Shown here one piece after another: positions 38,581 to 48,196 of a stretch of 64,000 bases of DNA. Every line of letters starts with the position of its first letter. Positions within the stretch are counted from its first letter, which is position 1. Both the position numbers and the translations under genes were made by a program. The stretch is from Sphingobacterium alimentarium (GTDB lineage Bacteria > Bacteroidota > Bacteroidia > Sphingobacteriales > Sphingobacteriaceae). Under the pieces are notes generated by a model. The model saw nothing but the letters and a program-made list of their open reading frames with translations, was not told the origin of the DNA and ran no database searches. Location of the stretch: assembly GCF_004342685.1 (NCBI RefSeq), contig NZ_SMBZ01000002.1, positions 62,001 through 126,000 of the forward strand, given 5' to 3'.

Positions 38581-39852
38581 TTACTTGTACAATGGGAATT
38601 TGGCCATCATTTCTTTCACTTTACCGTGAATTTTATCCAATTGTGCTTCATTACCACGATTTTGTAATGCTTCATCAATCAATTCACCGATTTGAATCAT
38701 CTCTGCCTCTTTCAATCCTCGTGTCGTAATTGCAGCAGTACCAAAACGTACGCCTGAAGTTACGAATGGTGAGCGTGTATCGAATGGCACCATATTTTTG
38801 TTTGTCGTGATACCAGCTAGACCCAATACAGCCTCAGCTTCTTTACCTGAGATATCTTTGTTGCGTAAGTCAACCAACATTAAGTGATTGTCTGTACCGC
38901 CAGAAATGATTTTATAGTCACGATCTGTGAAGTATTTTGCCAATGCTTGTGCATTTGCACGTACTTGTTTTACGTATGTCAAGTATTCGTCCGTCAAGGC
39001 TTCACCGTAAGCAACCGCTTTAGCAGCAATAGTATGCTCTAAAGGACCACCTTGTGTACCTGGGAATACCGCTAGATCCAATAATTGAGTCATCGTACGG
39101 ATTTCGCCTTTTGGAGTTTTGATACCCCAAGGATTTTCAAAATCTTTGCCCACCATGATCATACCACCACGAGGACCACGTAAAGTCTTGTGTGTCGTTG
39201 TAGTCACGATGTGACAGTGAGGAAGAGGATCTGATAATAAACCTTTAGCGATAAGACCTGCAGGGTGAGAGATGTCAGCCAATACTAGCGCACCAATCTC
39301 ATCAGCTACCTTACGGATACGTGCGTAATCCCAATCGCGTGAGTAAGCAGAAGCACCACAGATGATCATTTTTGGTTTTTCGCGTAATGCTGTTTCCTCC
39401 AAGGATTCGTAATCGATAAGTCCAGTATCTTCTTTTACACCATAGAATAAAGGTTGGTAGATTTTACCGGATAAGTTTGCTGGAGAACCATGTGTCAAGT
39501 GACCACCATGCGACAAGTCTAAACCTAGAATCTTATCCCCTGGCTTTAATGTTGCTAAAAACACGGCTGCATTTGCTTGTGCTCCAGAGTGTGGTTGCAC
39601 ATTAACCCATTCAGCACCGAATAATTGTTTTGCTCTATCAATAGCAATAGTTTCGATAGTATCCACTACTTCACAACCGCCATAATAGCGTTTTCCTGGA
39701 AGTCCTTCTGCATATTTATTTGTCAACACAGAACCCGCAGCTTCCATAACTTGTTTACTTACAAAGTTTTCCGAAGCAATTAATTCGATACCCTCTTCTT
39801 GGCGTTTTAGCTCGTCAGCGATAAGATTAAAGATAGCTTGATCTCTTTCCAT
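38581..39852 (-). CDS. glyA: Serine hydroxymethyltransferase
   Basis: PLP enzyme converting serine to glycine and charging tetrahydrofolate with a one-carbon unit. 423 aa, full length. The PLP lysine lies in [15 protein letters not shown] (about residue 222). N-terminal [17 protein letters not shown] and [12 protein letters not shown] are conserved. The start ATG is at 39852, with a TATATTTG box about 45 nt upstream on the minus strand. Monocistronic. Confidence 0.98.
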   Translation of the reverse strand: MERDQAIFNLIADELKRQEEGIELIASENFVSKQVMEAAGSVLTNKYAEGLPGKRYYGGCEVVDTIETIAIDRAKQLFGAEWVNVQPHSGAQANAAVFLATLKPGDKILGLDLSHGGHLTHGSPANLSGKIYQPLFYGVKEDTGLIDYESLEETALREKPKMIICGASAYSRDWDYARIRKVADEIGALVLADISHPAGLIAKGLLSDPLPHCHIVTTTTHKTLRGPRGGMIMVGKDFENPWGIKTPKGEIRTMTQLLDLAVFPGTQGGPLEHTIAAKAVAYGEALTDEYLTYVKQVRANAQALAKYFTDRDYKIISGGTDNHLMLVDLRNKDISGKEAEAVLGLAGITTNKNMVPFDTRSPFVTSGVRFGTAAITTRGLKEAEMIQIGELIDEALQNRGNEAQLDKIHGKVKEMMAKFPLYK

Positions 39853-40012
39853 TATACTTAATTATTGTTGGATGTGCGTAATATTTATTAGTTGCAAATA
39901 TACGATTATCTTACCTTTTCTTTAAATTGTTTAATACTTCTTTTTCAAAAGAATGAAAGAACCATAAATTCTTCATCAAACGCAGGCAAATCTTTGAAAA
40001 AATAAAATTTAA

Positions 40013-40540
40013 TTAGGCAGATAGTTCTTTTTTAAGAATTATTTGCGCAGCTGTGTAGGGATTGGTTTCGAGCTCCGCCATATGCTCTAAGATTAAAGCG
40101 ATGTAATCATCCACTGCAGCTTCTGGCGATATAGTGTGAGCCGTATTCTTGAATAAAGCTACTGTATCTTCTTTGAGTCTTTGTATAGTCAACCACGCAT
40201 TGTCCGATACGTACAATTGCTGGGTGAAGTTGTGCTGGAATTCATTTTCTACATCATTAATTAAAGCTTGTTTGTAATGCTGTATCGAAAGGTTGGCATT
40301 ATGGTTGCGCAACATCACTTCATACGGTGAAATACGATGTGCAAACAGCAGTAATCTTTCGTATGCTGTGAATACAAGTTGCTGTGTATCCTTCATCAAT
40401 TCTTTGTGCTGATTGTGGTTGTTAAGCCGCAAGACGAGGGATTCAATTTTTGGCCAAACAGTATACACCGCCAATACCAATGCCGCCAATACCCCAAATG
40501 CAATAATGAACAACTGCTTAAAAAACTCTAATAATTCCAT
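40013..40540 (-). CDS. Membrane-anchored protein of unknown function
   Basis: 175 aa with one N-terminal transmembrane helix (residues about 8-28), then a helical, probably cytoplasmic part with no recognised motif. Regular heptad-like stretches around residues 75-130 suggest a coiled or helical bundle. It looks like a conserved Bacteroidota hypothetical family, but I cannot name a role. It diverges from the Fe-S carrier gene with 98 nt between starts. Confidence 0.7.
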   Translation of the reverse strand: MELLEFFKQLFIIAFGVLAALVLAVYTVWPKIESLVLRLNNHNQHKELMKDTQQLVFTAYERLLLFAHRISPYEVMLRNHNANLSIQHYKQALINDVENEFQHNFTQQLYVSDNAWLTIQRLKEDTVALFKNTAHTISPEAAVDDYIALILEHMAELETNPYTAAQIILKKELSA

Positions 40541-40638
40541 GTATGTAGTGTTTATATTTTGTCAAAAAATAGAAGGTCTTATTTAAAAGGCTAAAAATAT
40601 GTAATTTTGTTTAACAAACAATCTGGAAAGGCAATACT

Positions 40639-40992
40639 ATGAATACTGAAAATATAATAACATCGGCTCCTGTTACATTAACGGGAGGCGCAGTTGCAGA
40701 ATTAAAAAAATTAATTGATCAACAAGAGCTAGGTCCAGACTTTGGTCTACGCCTAGGTGTAGAAGGTGGCGGTTGCTCTGGAATGAGTTATATTTTGGGA
40801 TTTGACCAAAAGAAAGAAGGTGATTCGGAGTACGAAATCGCAGGCATCCGCATTTTTATGAATAAAGCACATGGCATGTATTTGGCTGGTATGGAAGTGG
40901 ATTTCAAAAATGGTCTAGATGCGCGTGGCTTTACATTCAATAACCCCAATGCAACTAGCACTTGTGGTTGTGGATCAAGCTTTTCAGCGTAG
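40639..40992 (+). CDS. A-type iron-sulfur cluster carrier (IscA/SufA/ErpA family)
   Basis: 117 aa HesB-like carrier that passes Fe-S clusters to target proteins. The three ligand cysteines are present: Cys46 in VEGGGCSGMSY, and Cys109 and Cys111 in the C-terminal CGCGSSF. Whether it is the SufA, IscA or ErpA orthologue cannot be decided here because no suf or isc genes are adjacent. A good hairpin follows. Confidence 0.94.
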   Translation: MNTENIITSAPVTLTGGAVAELKKLIDQQELGPDFGLRLGVEGGGCSGMSYILGFDQKKEGDSEYEIAGIRIFMNKAHGMYLAGMEVDFKNGLDARGFTFNNPNATSTCGCGSSFSA

Positions 40993-41022
40993 TTATAATC
41001 AAATTAAAAATCATTCAATGGC

Positions 41023-41061
41023 AAAAAATGAGTTTCGATAAATAATCGAGCTCATTTTTTT
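41023..41061 (+). terminator. Terminator after the Fe-S carrier gene
   Basis: Imperfect hairpin (AAAAAATGAG with CTCATTTTTT, inner TCGAT/ATCGA) with A and T flanks. Confidence 0.7.
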
Positions 41062-41172
41062 TGTAAATATACTTCCCTTCGTATTGTAAAAGAAAGTCTA
41101 CACCTTTAGCTTAATTAATTTTCACAAAATTAACTTGTAATATATTTACATGAAAATTAATGCAATATTAAA

Positions 41173-41739
41173 TTGAAATTATTTAAAGGAATTTTAATTT
41201 ATGCAATAGCATTAATATTCTTGGTTTGGCTATTTTTCTATGGTATACCCAACGATTTCCTAATTCAATATCCAATATTATGTGCGCTAGCTGGAGTAAT
41301 CTGTATCGCTTCCCTTTATTTATTAATGGCGATACTAAAAAGTTTTATCGGACCTCAACCCGAAGTTGATAAAAATACTGAGGTTAAACATCGAAAACTA
41401 TTATGTTATTTGTTCATTACTCTCTCTCTTGCTGTTCTTTTAATTTCTTTTTTTGGCACCACTATAAGTTTAGTATCAAAAGGTTCCAAATTAAAATCAA
41501 TAGAATTTGAAGAGAATGGTATTTTTACTACTGGGATTGTAGTTAGTGGGAAAATTTTAAAATCTAGAAAAGGAGATCTTTCAAAACTTACCGTTAAGTA
41601 TAATGTTGATGGCAAAGAATATATTGAAGACGCTCAAATGCCCGCTTCTAGTGTAGAAGAATATGCCATAGGACAAGAAGTACCGCTCGAATACTCTAGG
41701 AGAAAAACCTCACTTATTCAACGTTTTAAATTTACCTAA
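41173..41739 (+). CDS. Small membrane protein of unknown function (DUF3592-like)
   Basis: 188 aa with three hydrophobic helices (about residues 4-22, 33-52 and 77-97), then a small soluble beta-rich domain containing ENGIFTTGIVVSGKILKSRK and KLTVKYNVDGKEYIEDA. That layout resembles DUF3592-type proteins. No ATG fits; a TTG at 41173 gives MKLFKGILIYAIALIF, and an out-of-frame ATG lies just upstream at 41151. It is more AT-rich than its neighbours and is part of a small islet before ileS. Confidence 0.6.
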   Translation: MKLFKGILIYAIALIFLVWLFFYGIPNDFLIQYPILCALAGVICIASLYLLMAILKSFIGPQPEVDKNTEVKHRKLLCYLFITLSLAVLLISFFGTTISLVSKGSKLKSIEFEENGIFTTGIVVSGKILKSRKGDLSKLTVKYNVDGKEYIEDAQMPASSVEEYAIGQEVPLEYSRRKTSLIQRFKFT

Positions 41740-42127
41740 AAAGAAACTTAGAATTAATGATTTAATCAATGTTTTAGCTTTACAAACCCCCAACGAACCA
41801 TTAGATCACCTCGATTCAATTTGTCAGAAGTGGACGTTTGAAAATAATAATCCTGACGAACATATCGTTTATAAAAACAACATACAAGAATCAATAATAA
41901 AAGTGATTAAAGACAAAGAGTTACAGTACGCTATGTCTGATAAGATTGTAATTCATGACGATTCAGATCTTAAGGAATTAAATTTCCAACCTATTAAAAT
42001 CACCCCATTAAAGGGAAAATCTTATCAGAACAAAGATTACATCCTAAATATCCAAAAAGAAATGCCAAAACTAGAAGAAGATGAATCTTATAAGATATAT
42101 TATATTTTCACACTGCTAAAGAAATAA
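41672..42127 (+). pseudogene. Start-less open frame, probably a 3' gene remnant
   Basis: An open frame runs from 41672 to the stop at 42125-42127, overlapping the 3' end of the preceding gene in another frame. The only plausible initiator is a GTG at 41903, far inside. Translation upstream of it reads protein-like (LPKKKLRINDLINVLALQTP followed by NEPLDHLDSICQKWTFENN), so the coding part is likely longer than the GTG form. I do not recognise the family. Best explanation: the 5' part, with its start, was lost by deletion or recombination. A shorter live gene from the GTG (74 aa) is possible. Confidence 0.5.
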
Positions 42128-42151
42128 TAAATTCAAAACACGAATCTATAA

Positions 42152-42190
42152 TACACGAAAAGCACTTCGCAAAGAAGTGCTTTTCGTGTA
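42152..42190. terminator. Strong bidirectional terminator
   Basis: 17-bp perfect arms (TACACGAAAAGCACTTC at 42152-42168 and complement at 42174-42190) with a 5-nt loop. It lies between converging reading frames. Confidence 0.8.
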
Positions 42191-42211
42191 TTTAGGCAGG
42201 AAGTCGTCCCC

Positions 42212-42601
42212 TTACATATATTCTGCTAGAGTAGCAATCACTATCCCCATAATGGTCACCGTAGATAACACAAACAAGATAACATTCAACCTGCTTTTAT
42301 TTTGCTTAAAAACAAGTTGAATAAAGGATATCCCGAACGCAACAACCGTAAATAATAAGGATGGAATAGTCAATAGTTCTTGGAAAACACCCACAATCGT
42401 ACTCAGTATATCTGGAAGGAGGGCATAAAAAAGACTATACAAAATTATGCTTAACAGAAATACTGTGGCAATTATTTGCACCAAGCACAAATACCTTAGA
42501 TTTTTTGAGGATATCATAAGCAGTTTTCGATTTATTAAAAATAATAAATGATTTGTAGTAAAAAAAAGGATTATCTGGCGGGTATATTTTTCACTTTCCA
42601 T
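42212..42601 (-). CDS. Small membrane protein of unknown function
   Basis: 129 aa with three or four hydrophobic helices (about residues 38-58, 65-100 and 106-126) and no recognised motif. An internal ATG at 42517 (MISSKNLRYLCLVQ) would give a 101-aa protein starting just before the first clear helix and is an equally good start. AT-rich, lying between the start-less frame and the divergent ileS gene. Function unknown. Confidence 0.55.
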   Translation of the reverse strand: MESEKYTRQIILFFTTNHLLFLINRKLLMISSKNLRYLCLVQIIATVFLLSIILYSLFYALLPDILSTIVGVFQELLTIPSLLFTVVAFGISFIQLVFKQNKSRLNVILFVLSTVTIMGIVIATLAEYM

Positions 42602-42657
42602 TTTCCAAGTTAATTGATTAAATTAGCGACCTTTGAAAAAATGATATAAAATACGTG

Positions 42658-45600
42658 ATGTACAAGGAATATAAGCAGTTAAATTTACCGGAAATCGGCA
42701 AGCAAGTTTTGAATCGTTGGGGTGCAGAAAACATCTTTGCTAAGAGTATTTCGAACCGTCCTGCAAGCAAACCATACACTTTTTATGAAGGTCCTCCTTC
42801 GGCGAATGGTATGCCAGGCATTCACCACGTGATGGCTCGTACGATTAAGGATATTTTCTGTCGTTATAAAACCTTGAAAGGTTACCAAGTAAAGCGTAAG
42901 GGAGGTTGGGATACACACGGATTACCTATTGAATTGGCTGTTGAGAAATCTTTAGGTATTACTAAAGAAGATATCGGAACAAAGATTTCGGTAGAAGATT
43001 ATAATAACGCATGTCGCAAAGAGGTCATGAAATACACAGACGTATGGAATGACTTGACAGAAAAGATGGGCTATTGGGTGGATCTTGAAAATCCATACAT
43101 TACTTATCAAAATGAATATATTGAGACCTTATGGTTCTTGTTGAAAGACTTATACAAAAAAGGTCTTTTGTACAAAGGATATACTATACAACCCTACTCT
43201 CCTGCTGCAGGTACGGGATTGAGTTCGCATGAGCTTAACCAACCTGGCACGTATAAAGATGTAAAAGATACTACTATCGTTGCTGAATTCCGTATCGATA
43301 AATCACAGGTACATCCATTGATCAATACGCTCGTGGAAACAGCAGATGAAGATGTAGCTTTTATCGCTTGGACCACTACACCTTGGACATTGCCAAGTAA
43401 CTCGGCATTAGCTGTAGGACCAAAAATTGAATACGTAAAAGTTAAAACTTTCAACCAATATACAGGCTCACCTGTCTCCGTTGTATTGGCTAAAAACTTA
43501 ATCAGCAAACATTTCAAAGCTGAAGGTCAAAACGCTTCATTCCAAGATTACAAAGTAGGTGACAAGATCGTGCCTTGGGAACAAGTAGCAGAATTCAGCG
43601 GTGCTGAATTGGTTGGCTTACGTTACCATCAATTGTTCCCGTATATTACTTCCGAAGAATTATTGGAAAAAGCGTTCCGTGTAATTCCTGGCGACTTCGT
43701 TACGACTGAAGATGGTACGGGTATCGTACACATTGCGCCTACTTATGGTGCCGATGACTTTAGAGTAGCCAAAGAAGCAGGTGTTCCAGCTATTTTGGTA
43801 AAAGACGAAAATGGCAAAGAAGTTCCAACAGTAGATCGCACAGGTCGCTTTGTGGAAGAAATTACTGACTTCGCTGGCCGCTTCGTAAAAGAAGAATACT
43901 ATTCGGCAGAAGAACGTGCTGACAAAGATTTCCGCCCGACGGATGTATTGATTGCTATCAAATTAAAAGAAGACAACAAAGCATTTGACGTTAAAAAATA
44001 CGAACACACCTACCCACACTGTTGGCGTACTGACAAACCGGTATTATACTATCCATTGGATAGCTGGTTTATCAAAACTACTGCTGTAAAAGAGAAATTG
44101 GTGGAATTGAACAAAACGATCAACTGGAAACCAGAATCTACAGGTACTGGTCGTTTTGGCAACTGGTTAGAAAACTTAGTAGACTGGAACTTGTCTCGTT
44201 CGAGATATTGGGGTACACCGCTTCCTATCTGGAGAACAGAAGACGAAAACGAAGAAGTCTGTATCGGTTCTATGACAGAATTGAAAGGTTTATTAGAAGC
44301 TTCCTTGGCATGTGATATTCTTTCGGCAGAAGAGAAAGCAGTTAACAAAGAGTACTTAGATAAATTCGGATCGGATAAATTAGACCTTCACCGTCCATAT
44401 GTGGATCACATTGTGTTGGTTTCTGAGTCAGGACAGAAAATGTTCCGTGAGCCAGATCTGATTGACGTATGGTTTGATTCAGGTGCTATGCCATATGCAC
44501 AATGGGGCTTAGACTACGATAAATTAGCGGCGGGCGATCCTCTTCCATTCAAAGCAGCTTATGATTCGGCTTTCCCAGCGGACTTCATCGCAGAAGGTGT
44601 TGACCAAACACGTGGTTGGTTCTTTACATTGCATGCGATCTCGACGATGGTTCGTGGTTCTGTAGCCTTCAAAAATGTAGTTTCTAACGGTCTTGTACTA
44701 GACAAAAACGGCAACAAAATGTCCAAGCGTCTAGGCAACGGTGTTGATCCATTCGCTACGATTGAAAAATACTCGGCAGATGCTACCCGTTGGTATATGA
44801 TCAGCAATGCATCGCCTTGGGACAACTTGAAATTCAACGAAGAAGGTTTGGATGAAGTACGTCGTAAATTCTTCGGTACATTATATAATACATACGCATT
44901 CTTCGCGTTGTACGCGAATATTGATAAATTCAGCTACGCTGAACCTGAAATCGCTATCCAAAATCGTCCTGAAATCGACAGATGGATTATTTCTTTATTG
45001 AATAGTCTTAGCCAAGAGGTGGATGGATTCTACGCAGATTACGAACCTACGAAAGCGGCTCGTGCTATCCAAAATTTTGTGGATGAGCATCTGAGTAACT
45101 GGTACGTACGTTTGTGCCGTCGTCGTTTCTGGAAAGGTGAATATTCTGAAGACAAAATTTCTGCTTACCAGACGTTATATACTTGTTTAGATACGATTGC
45201 TAAGTTGATGGCTCCTGTTTCGCCATTCTTTGCCGATCAATTGTATTTGGATTTGAATAATGCGACTAAAAAAGAAAACTTTGAGTCCGTACATTTAGCA
45301 GACTTCCCTGCTTACCATGCAGACTTGGTAGACAAGGCGTTAGAAGAAAGAATGGCTCTGGCACAAGATATTTCTTCGCTTACATTATCGCTACGCAAAA
45401 AAGTTGGCATAAATGTACGTCAACCATTAAGCAAAATATTGGTTCCTGTATTGGATTCAGCCTTCCAAGAGAAAGTAGAGAAAGTAAAAGATCTAATCTT
45501 GTCAGAAACGAATATCAAGGATATAGAATTTATTTCGGACACGACGGGAATTATTAAGAAAAAAATCAAACCAAACTTCAAAGCACTCGGTGCCAAAGTA

Positions 45601-46071
45601 GGTAAAGATATGAAAGCTGTGAGCACGGCTATCCAAGCATTTGGAGCCGAAGAAATCAGCGCACTAGAGAAAGATGGATCTATAGTGTTAGTAGACACTG
45701 GCTATACGATAGGTTTGGAAGATGTAGAAATCATTGCTGAAGACGTAGCAGGATGGCAAGTAGCCAATTTGGGCAACCTGACAGTAGCATTGGATATACA
45801 AATCACCGACGAACTAAAACAAGAAGGTATCGCACGCGAACTTATTAACCGTATTCAAAATTTACGCAAGGAAAAGGGATTTGAGGTCACAGACCGCATT
45901 CGTGTCCAAGTAAGTAGAAATAATGAGATCGAAGAAGCTGCCAAAAATAATTTATCGTATATTTGCACGGAAATACTAGCTGATTCATTTGATTTTGTGG
46001 ACGTTGTTCACACCAATGACAACATTGAGATTAATGAGATTAAACTTGAGGTATTAATTGCAAAAAATTAG
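42658..46071 (+). CDS. ileS: Isoleucyl-tRNA synthetase
   Basis: Charges tRNA-Ile; class I synthetase with an editing domain. 1137 aa from ATG 42658; a GTG one codon earlier is also possible. The HIGH-type motif is in SANGMPGIHHVMAR (about residue 50) and the KMSKR loop in KNGNKMSKRLGNG (about 685). The CP1 editing domain with AWTTTPWTLPSN lies between. The length above 1100 aa is typical of the eukaryote-like IleS of many Bacteroidota. It is followed after 3 nt by a DksA-like gene and then lspA. Confidence 0.97.
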   Translation: MYKEYKQLNLPEIGKQVLNRWGAENIFAKSISNRPASKPYTFYEGPPSANGMPGIHHVMARTIKDIFCRYKTLKGYQVKRKGGWDTHGLPIELAVEKSLGITKEDIGTKISVEDYNNACRKEVMKYTDVWNDLTEKMGYWVDLENPYITYQNEYIETLWFLLKDLYKKGLLYKGYTIQPYSPAAGTGLSSHELNQPGTYKDVKDTTIVAEFRIDKSQVHPLINTLVETADEDVAFIAWTTTPWTLPSNSALAVGPKIEYVKVKTFNQYTGSPVSVVLAKNLISKHFKAEGQNASFQDYKVGDKIVPWEQVAEFSGAELVGLRYHQLFPYITSEELLEKAFRVIPGDFVTTEDGTGIVHIAPTYGADDFRVAKEAGVPAILVKDENGKEVPTVDRTGRFVEEITDFAGRFVKEEYYSAEERADKDFRPTDVLIAIKLKEDNKAFDVKKYEHTYPHCWRTDKPVLYYPLDSWFIKTTAVKEKLVELNKTINWKPESTGTGRFGNWLENLVDWNLSRSRYWGTPLPIWRTEDENEEVCIGSMTELKGLLEASLACDILSAEEKAVNKEYLDKFGSDKLDLHRPYVDHIVLVSESGQKMFREPDLIDVWFDSGAMPYAQWGLDYDKLAAGDPLPFKAAYDSAFPADFIAEGVDQTRGWFFTLHAISTMVRGSVAFKNVVSNGLVLDKNGNKMSKRLGNGVDPFATIEKYSADATRWYMISNASPWDNLKFNEEGLDEVRRKFFGTLYNTYAFFALYANIDKFSYAEPEIAIQNRPEIDRWIISLLNSLSQEVDGFYADYEPTKAARAIQNFVDEHLSNWYVRLCRRRFWKGEYSEDKISAYQTLYTCLDTIAKLMAPVSPFFADQLYLDLNNATKKENFESVHLADFPAYHADLVDKALEERMALAQDISSLTLSLRKKVGINVRQPLSKILVPVLDSAFQEKVEKVKDLILSETNIKDIEFISDTTGIIKKKIKPNFKALGAKVGKDMKAVSTAIQAFGAEEISALEKDGSIVLVDTGYTIGLEDVEIIAEDVAGWQVANLGNLTVALDIQITDELKQEGIARELINRIQNLRKEKGFEVTDRIRVQVSRNNEIEEAAKNNLSYICTEILADSFDFVDVVHTNDNIEINEIKLEVLIAKN

Positions 46072-46074
46072 ATT

Positions 46075-46461
46075 ATGGGAGAAAACACAGAAAAAACACG
46101 TTACAGCGACGTTGAACTTCAAGAGTTCAAAGGTATTATTCTTGAAAAATTAAGAATTGCCCGCGAAGAGCTTGATGCATTAACCAAAACTTTGAGCGGA
46201 GGTAATGCCAACGGCACGGATGATACCGCAGGTACTTATAAAACACTAGAAGATGGTTCAGCTACGCTCGAAAAAGAGCAAACGAACCAATTGGCTGCCC
46301 GTCAGAAAAAGTTTATTGACAACTTAGAAGCGGCACTCGTACGTATAGAAAACAAGACTTACGGCATCTGTAGAGAAACGGGTAAATTAATTCAAAAAGA
46401 ACGTTTGAAAGCTGTACCTCATACCACACTTAGTATAGAGGCTAAAAACAAACAATACTAA
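46075..46461 (+). CDS. DksA/TraR-family protein without a complete zinc finger
   Basis: 128 aa. A coiled-coil-forming N-terminal two thirds (RYSDVELQEFKGIILEKLRI and similar) is followed by the DksA-type YGICRETGKLIQKERLKAVP. Only one of the four zinc-binding Cys of classical DksA remains (C in GICRETG). Related Bacteroidota proteins next to ileS and lspA share this layout. It could bind the RNA polymerase secondary channel, but that is inference. It starts 3 nt after ileS and is followed by a hairpin before lspA. Confidence 0.88.
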   Translation: MGENTEKTRYSDVELQEFKGIILEKLRIAREELDALTKTLSGGNANGTDDTAGTYKTLEDGSATLEKEQTNQLAARQKKFIDNLEAALVRIENKTYGICRETGKLIQKERLKAVPHTTLSIEAKNKQY

Positions 46462-46481
46462 ACAAACAGAATTTAAAACGA

Positions 46482-46522
46482 AAAATAGCCTTTGCAATTT
46501 TTACTATTGTAAAGGCTATTTT
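46482..46522 (+). terminator. Hairpin between the DksA-like gene and lspA
   Basis: About 16-bp stem (AAAATAGCCTTTGCAA with TTGTAAAGGCTATTTT, one mismatch) with a 9-nt loop. It ends 12 nt before lspA and may reduce read-through. Confidence 0.7.
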
Positions 46523-46533
46523 ATGAGATTGAT

Positions 46534-47184
46534 ATGAAAGGCTACACGAGACCCATTACATTAATTGCGATTATACTACTGATAGACCAAATCTCTAAGT
46601 TTTGGGTAAAATTGAATATGACCATTGGTCAAGATTTTAAAGTTTTAGGCGATAAATTCTTGATTCACTTTATTGAGAATCCCGGCATGGCCTATGGCAT
46701 GGAATTCGGTGGTGAATATGGAAAATTATTCCTGACGCTATTCCGCATTATCGCTGTGGCAGGTATTGGTTATGGATTGCATTATATGATTCAGAACAAA
46801 TACAACCGTGGCTTTATTTTGAATGTAGCTCTGATTTTTGCAGGTGCGGTGGGTAATATTATCGATTCAGTGTTCTATGGTGTCATCTTTAGCGAGAGCA
46901 CATATTATACGACTGCAACTTTGTTTCCTGAAGCTGGTGGCTATGCCTCTTTACTTCACGGCAAAGTAGTCGATATGTTATACTTTCCTCTTATCGAAGG
47001 AAACTTTCCTGATTGGTTTCCAATCTGGGGAGGTGAGCATTTTTTATTTTTCAGACCCGTATTTAACATTGCTGACTCTGCAATCTCAGTAGGGGTATTT
47101 TTGATATTAATCTTCCAGAAAAGATATTTTAAAGAAGAACATAAAGAGAAAGAAACTCCACACAGTGAAATTCTTGAAGATTAG
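46534..47184 (+). CDS. lspA: Lipoprotein signal peptidase (signal peptidase II)
   Basis: Membrane aspartic protease that removes signal peptides from prolipoproteins. 216 aa with four transmembrane helices. The catalytic Asp residues are in GNIIDSVFYG and FNIADSAISVG. It is longer than the E. coli enzyme because of an insert of about 40 residues between these motifs, a feature of Bacteroidota forms. It follows ileS and the DksA-like gene, echoing the ileS-lspA linkage of other bacteria, and suits the many predicted lipoproteins in this window. Confidence 0.97.
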   Translation: MKGYTRPITLIAIILLIDQISKFWVKLNMTIGQDFKVLGDKFLIHFIENPGMAYGMEFGGEYGKLFLTLFRIIAVAGIGYGLHYMIQNKYNRGFILNVALIFAGAVGNIIDSVFYGVIFSESTYYTTATLFPEAGGYASLLHGKVVDMLYFPLIEGNFPDWFPIWGGEHFLFFRPVFNIADSAISVGVFLILIFQKRYFKEEHKEKETPHSEILED

Positions 47185-47187
47185 AAA

Positions 47188-47219
47188 TAAAGGGCTAGAC
47201 ATAAAAATCTAGCCCTTTA
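47188..47219 (+). terminator. lspA terminator
   Basis: 12-bp perfect stem TAAAGGGCTAGA with its complement (47208-47219) and an 8-nt loop, then T residues. Confidence 0.85.
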
Positions 47220-47252
47220 TTTTTATATTTACTTATCCACTTTTACGACAAT

Positions 47253-48194
47253 ATGAAAAGACAACTTTTATTTTTTGTACTATTTCTTTCTTTTATAAGT
47301 TTCAAGCTTTCAGCGCAAGAAATTGAAATCAATAGACTAAAAAAACACATTTATTTCTTGGCCGATGACAAAATGAAGGGCAGGCCTACAGGCTCACAAG
47401 AATTAGCTAAATCCGCAAAATACATCGAAAAAGAATTCAGAAAATACAAGCTTAAGCCATTAGGCACAAAAGGCTATAGACAAAAGTTCGAAGCCAAAGT
47501 ACGCCGAGTGCCTGTGCCCGATAGCATTCGTCAAACCGAAAATATCATTGGATTTTTGGACAATGGGGCGCCATATACCATTGTCGTAGGTGCACACTAT
47601 GATCATTTAGGTCATGGTGATTTTGGTGGCACAAGGGACACTTCACATATCGGACTGATTCATAATGGCGCAGATGACAATGCTTCGGGTGTAGCTGGAC
47701 TATTGGAATTGGCAAGGTATTACAGCAGCAACAAGATCCCAGAAAAATACAACATCCTATTTATCGCGTTTTCGGCAGAAGAATTAGGTTTATTGGGTTC
47801 GAGATATTGGACCGAAAACCCTACCCTACCTTTGGACAAAATTCATTGGATGCTCAATATGGACATGATTGGTCGATACAATCCGGATAACGGATTAGCC
47901 ATCATAGGCTATGGCACGAGTTCAAAATTCCCCGCTATATTTGAAAACATCAGTAGCACGATCAAGTTCAACAAAAGTAAAGATGGGAATGGTGGTTCGG
48001 ATCAAACCTCTTTTTACAAGAAAAATATTCCGGTTTTATTCTTTCACACGGGCGGACATGATGACTATCACAAAGCGACCGATGATGCGGATAAAATCGA
48101 TTATGAAGCTTTAAAGGCCATCTTGGAATTGGAAGTAAAAGTGATTAATAATTCCATGTTGCAGGACAAAATGGATTTTATCTGGACTAATTAA
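47253..48194 (+). CDS. M28 family metallopeptidase (secreted)
   Basis: 313 aa with a signal peptide (about residues 1-21, ending LSAQ). Zinc-ligand motifs of the M28 aminopeptidase family appear in order: GAHYDHLGHGDF (about 112), GADDNASGV, SAEELGLLGS, NMDMIGRYN and the late His in GGHDDYHKATDDADK. There is no PA-domain insert, unlike the longer M28 gene at 23409. It is followed after 2 nt by an RmlD-like gene and then a thioesterase, so the three probably share a transcript. Confidence 0.92.
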   Translation: MKRQLLFFVLFLSFISFKLSAQEIEINRLKKHIYFLADDKMKGRPTGSQELAKSAKYIEKEFRKYKLKPLGTKGYRQKFEAKVRRVPVPDSIRQTENIIGFLDNGAPYTIVVGAHYDHLGHGDFGGTRDTSHIGLIHNGADDNASGVAGLLELARYYSSNKIPEKYNILFIAFSAEELGLLGSRYWTENPTLPLDKIHWMLNMDMIGRYNPDNGLAIIGYGTSSKFPAIFENISSTIKFNKSKDGNGGSDQTSFYKKNIPVLFFHTGGHDDYHKATDDADKIDYEALKAILELEVKVINNSMLQDKMDFIWTN

Positions 48195-48196
48195 CT

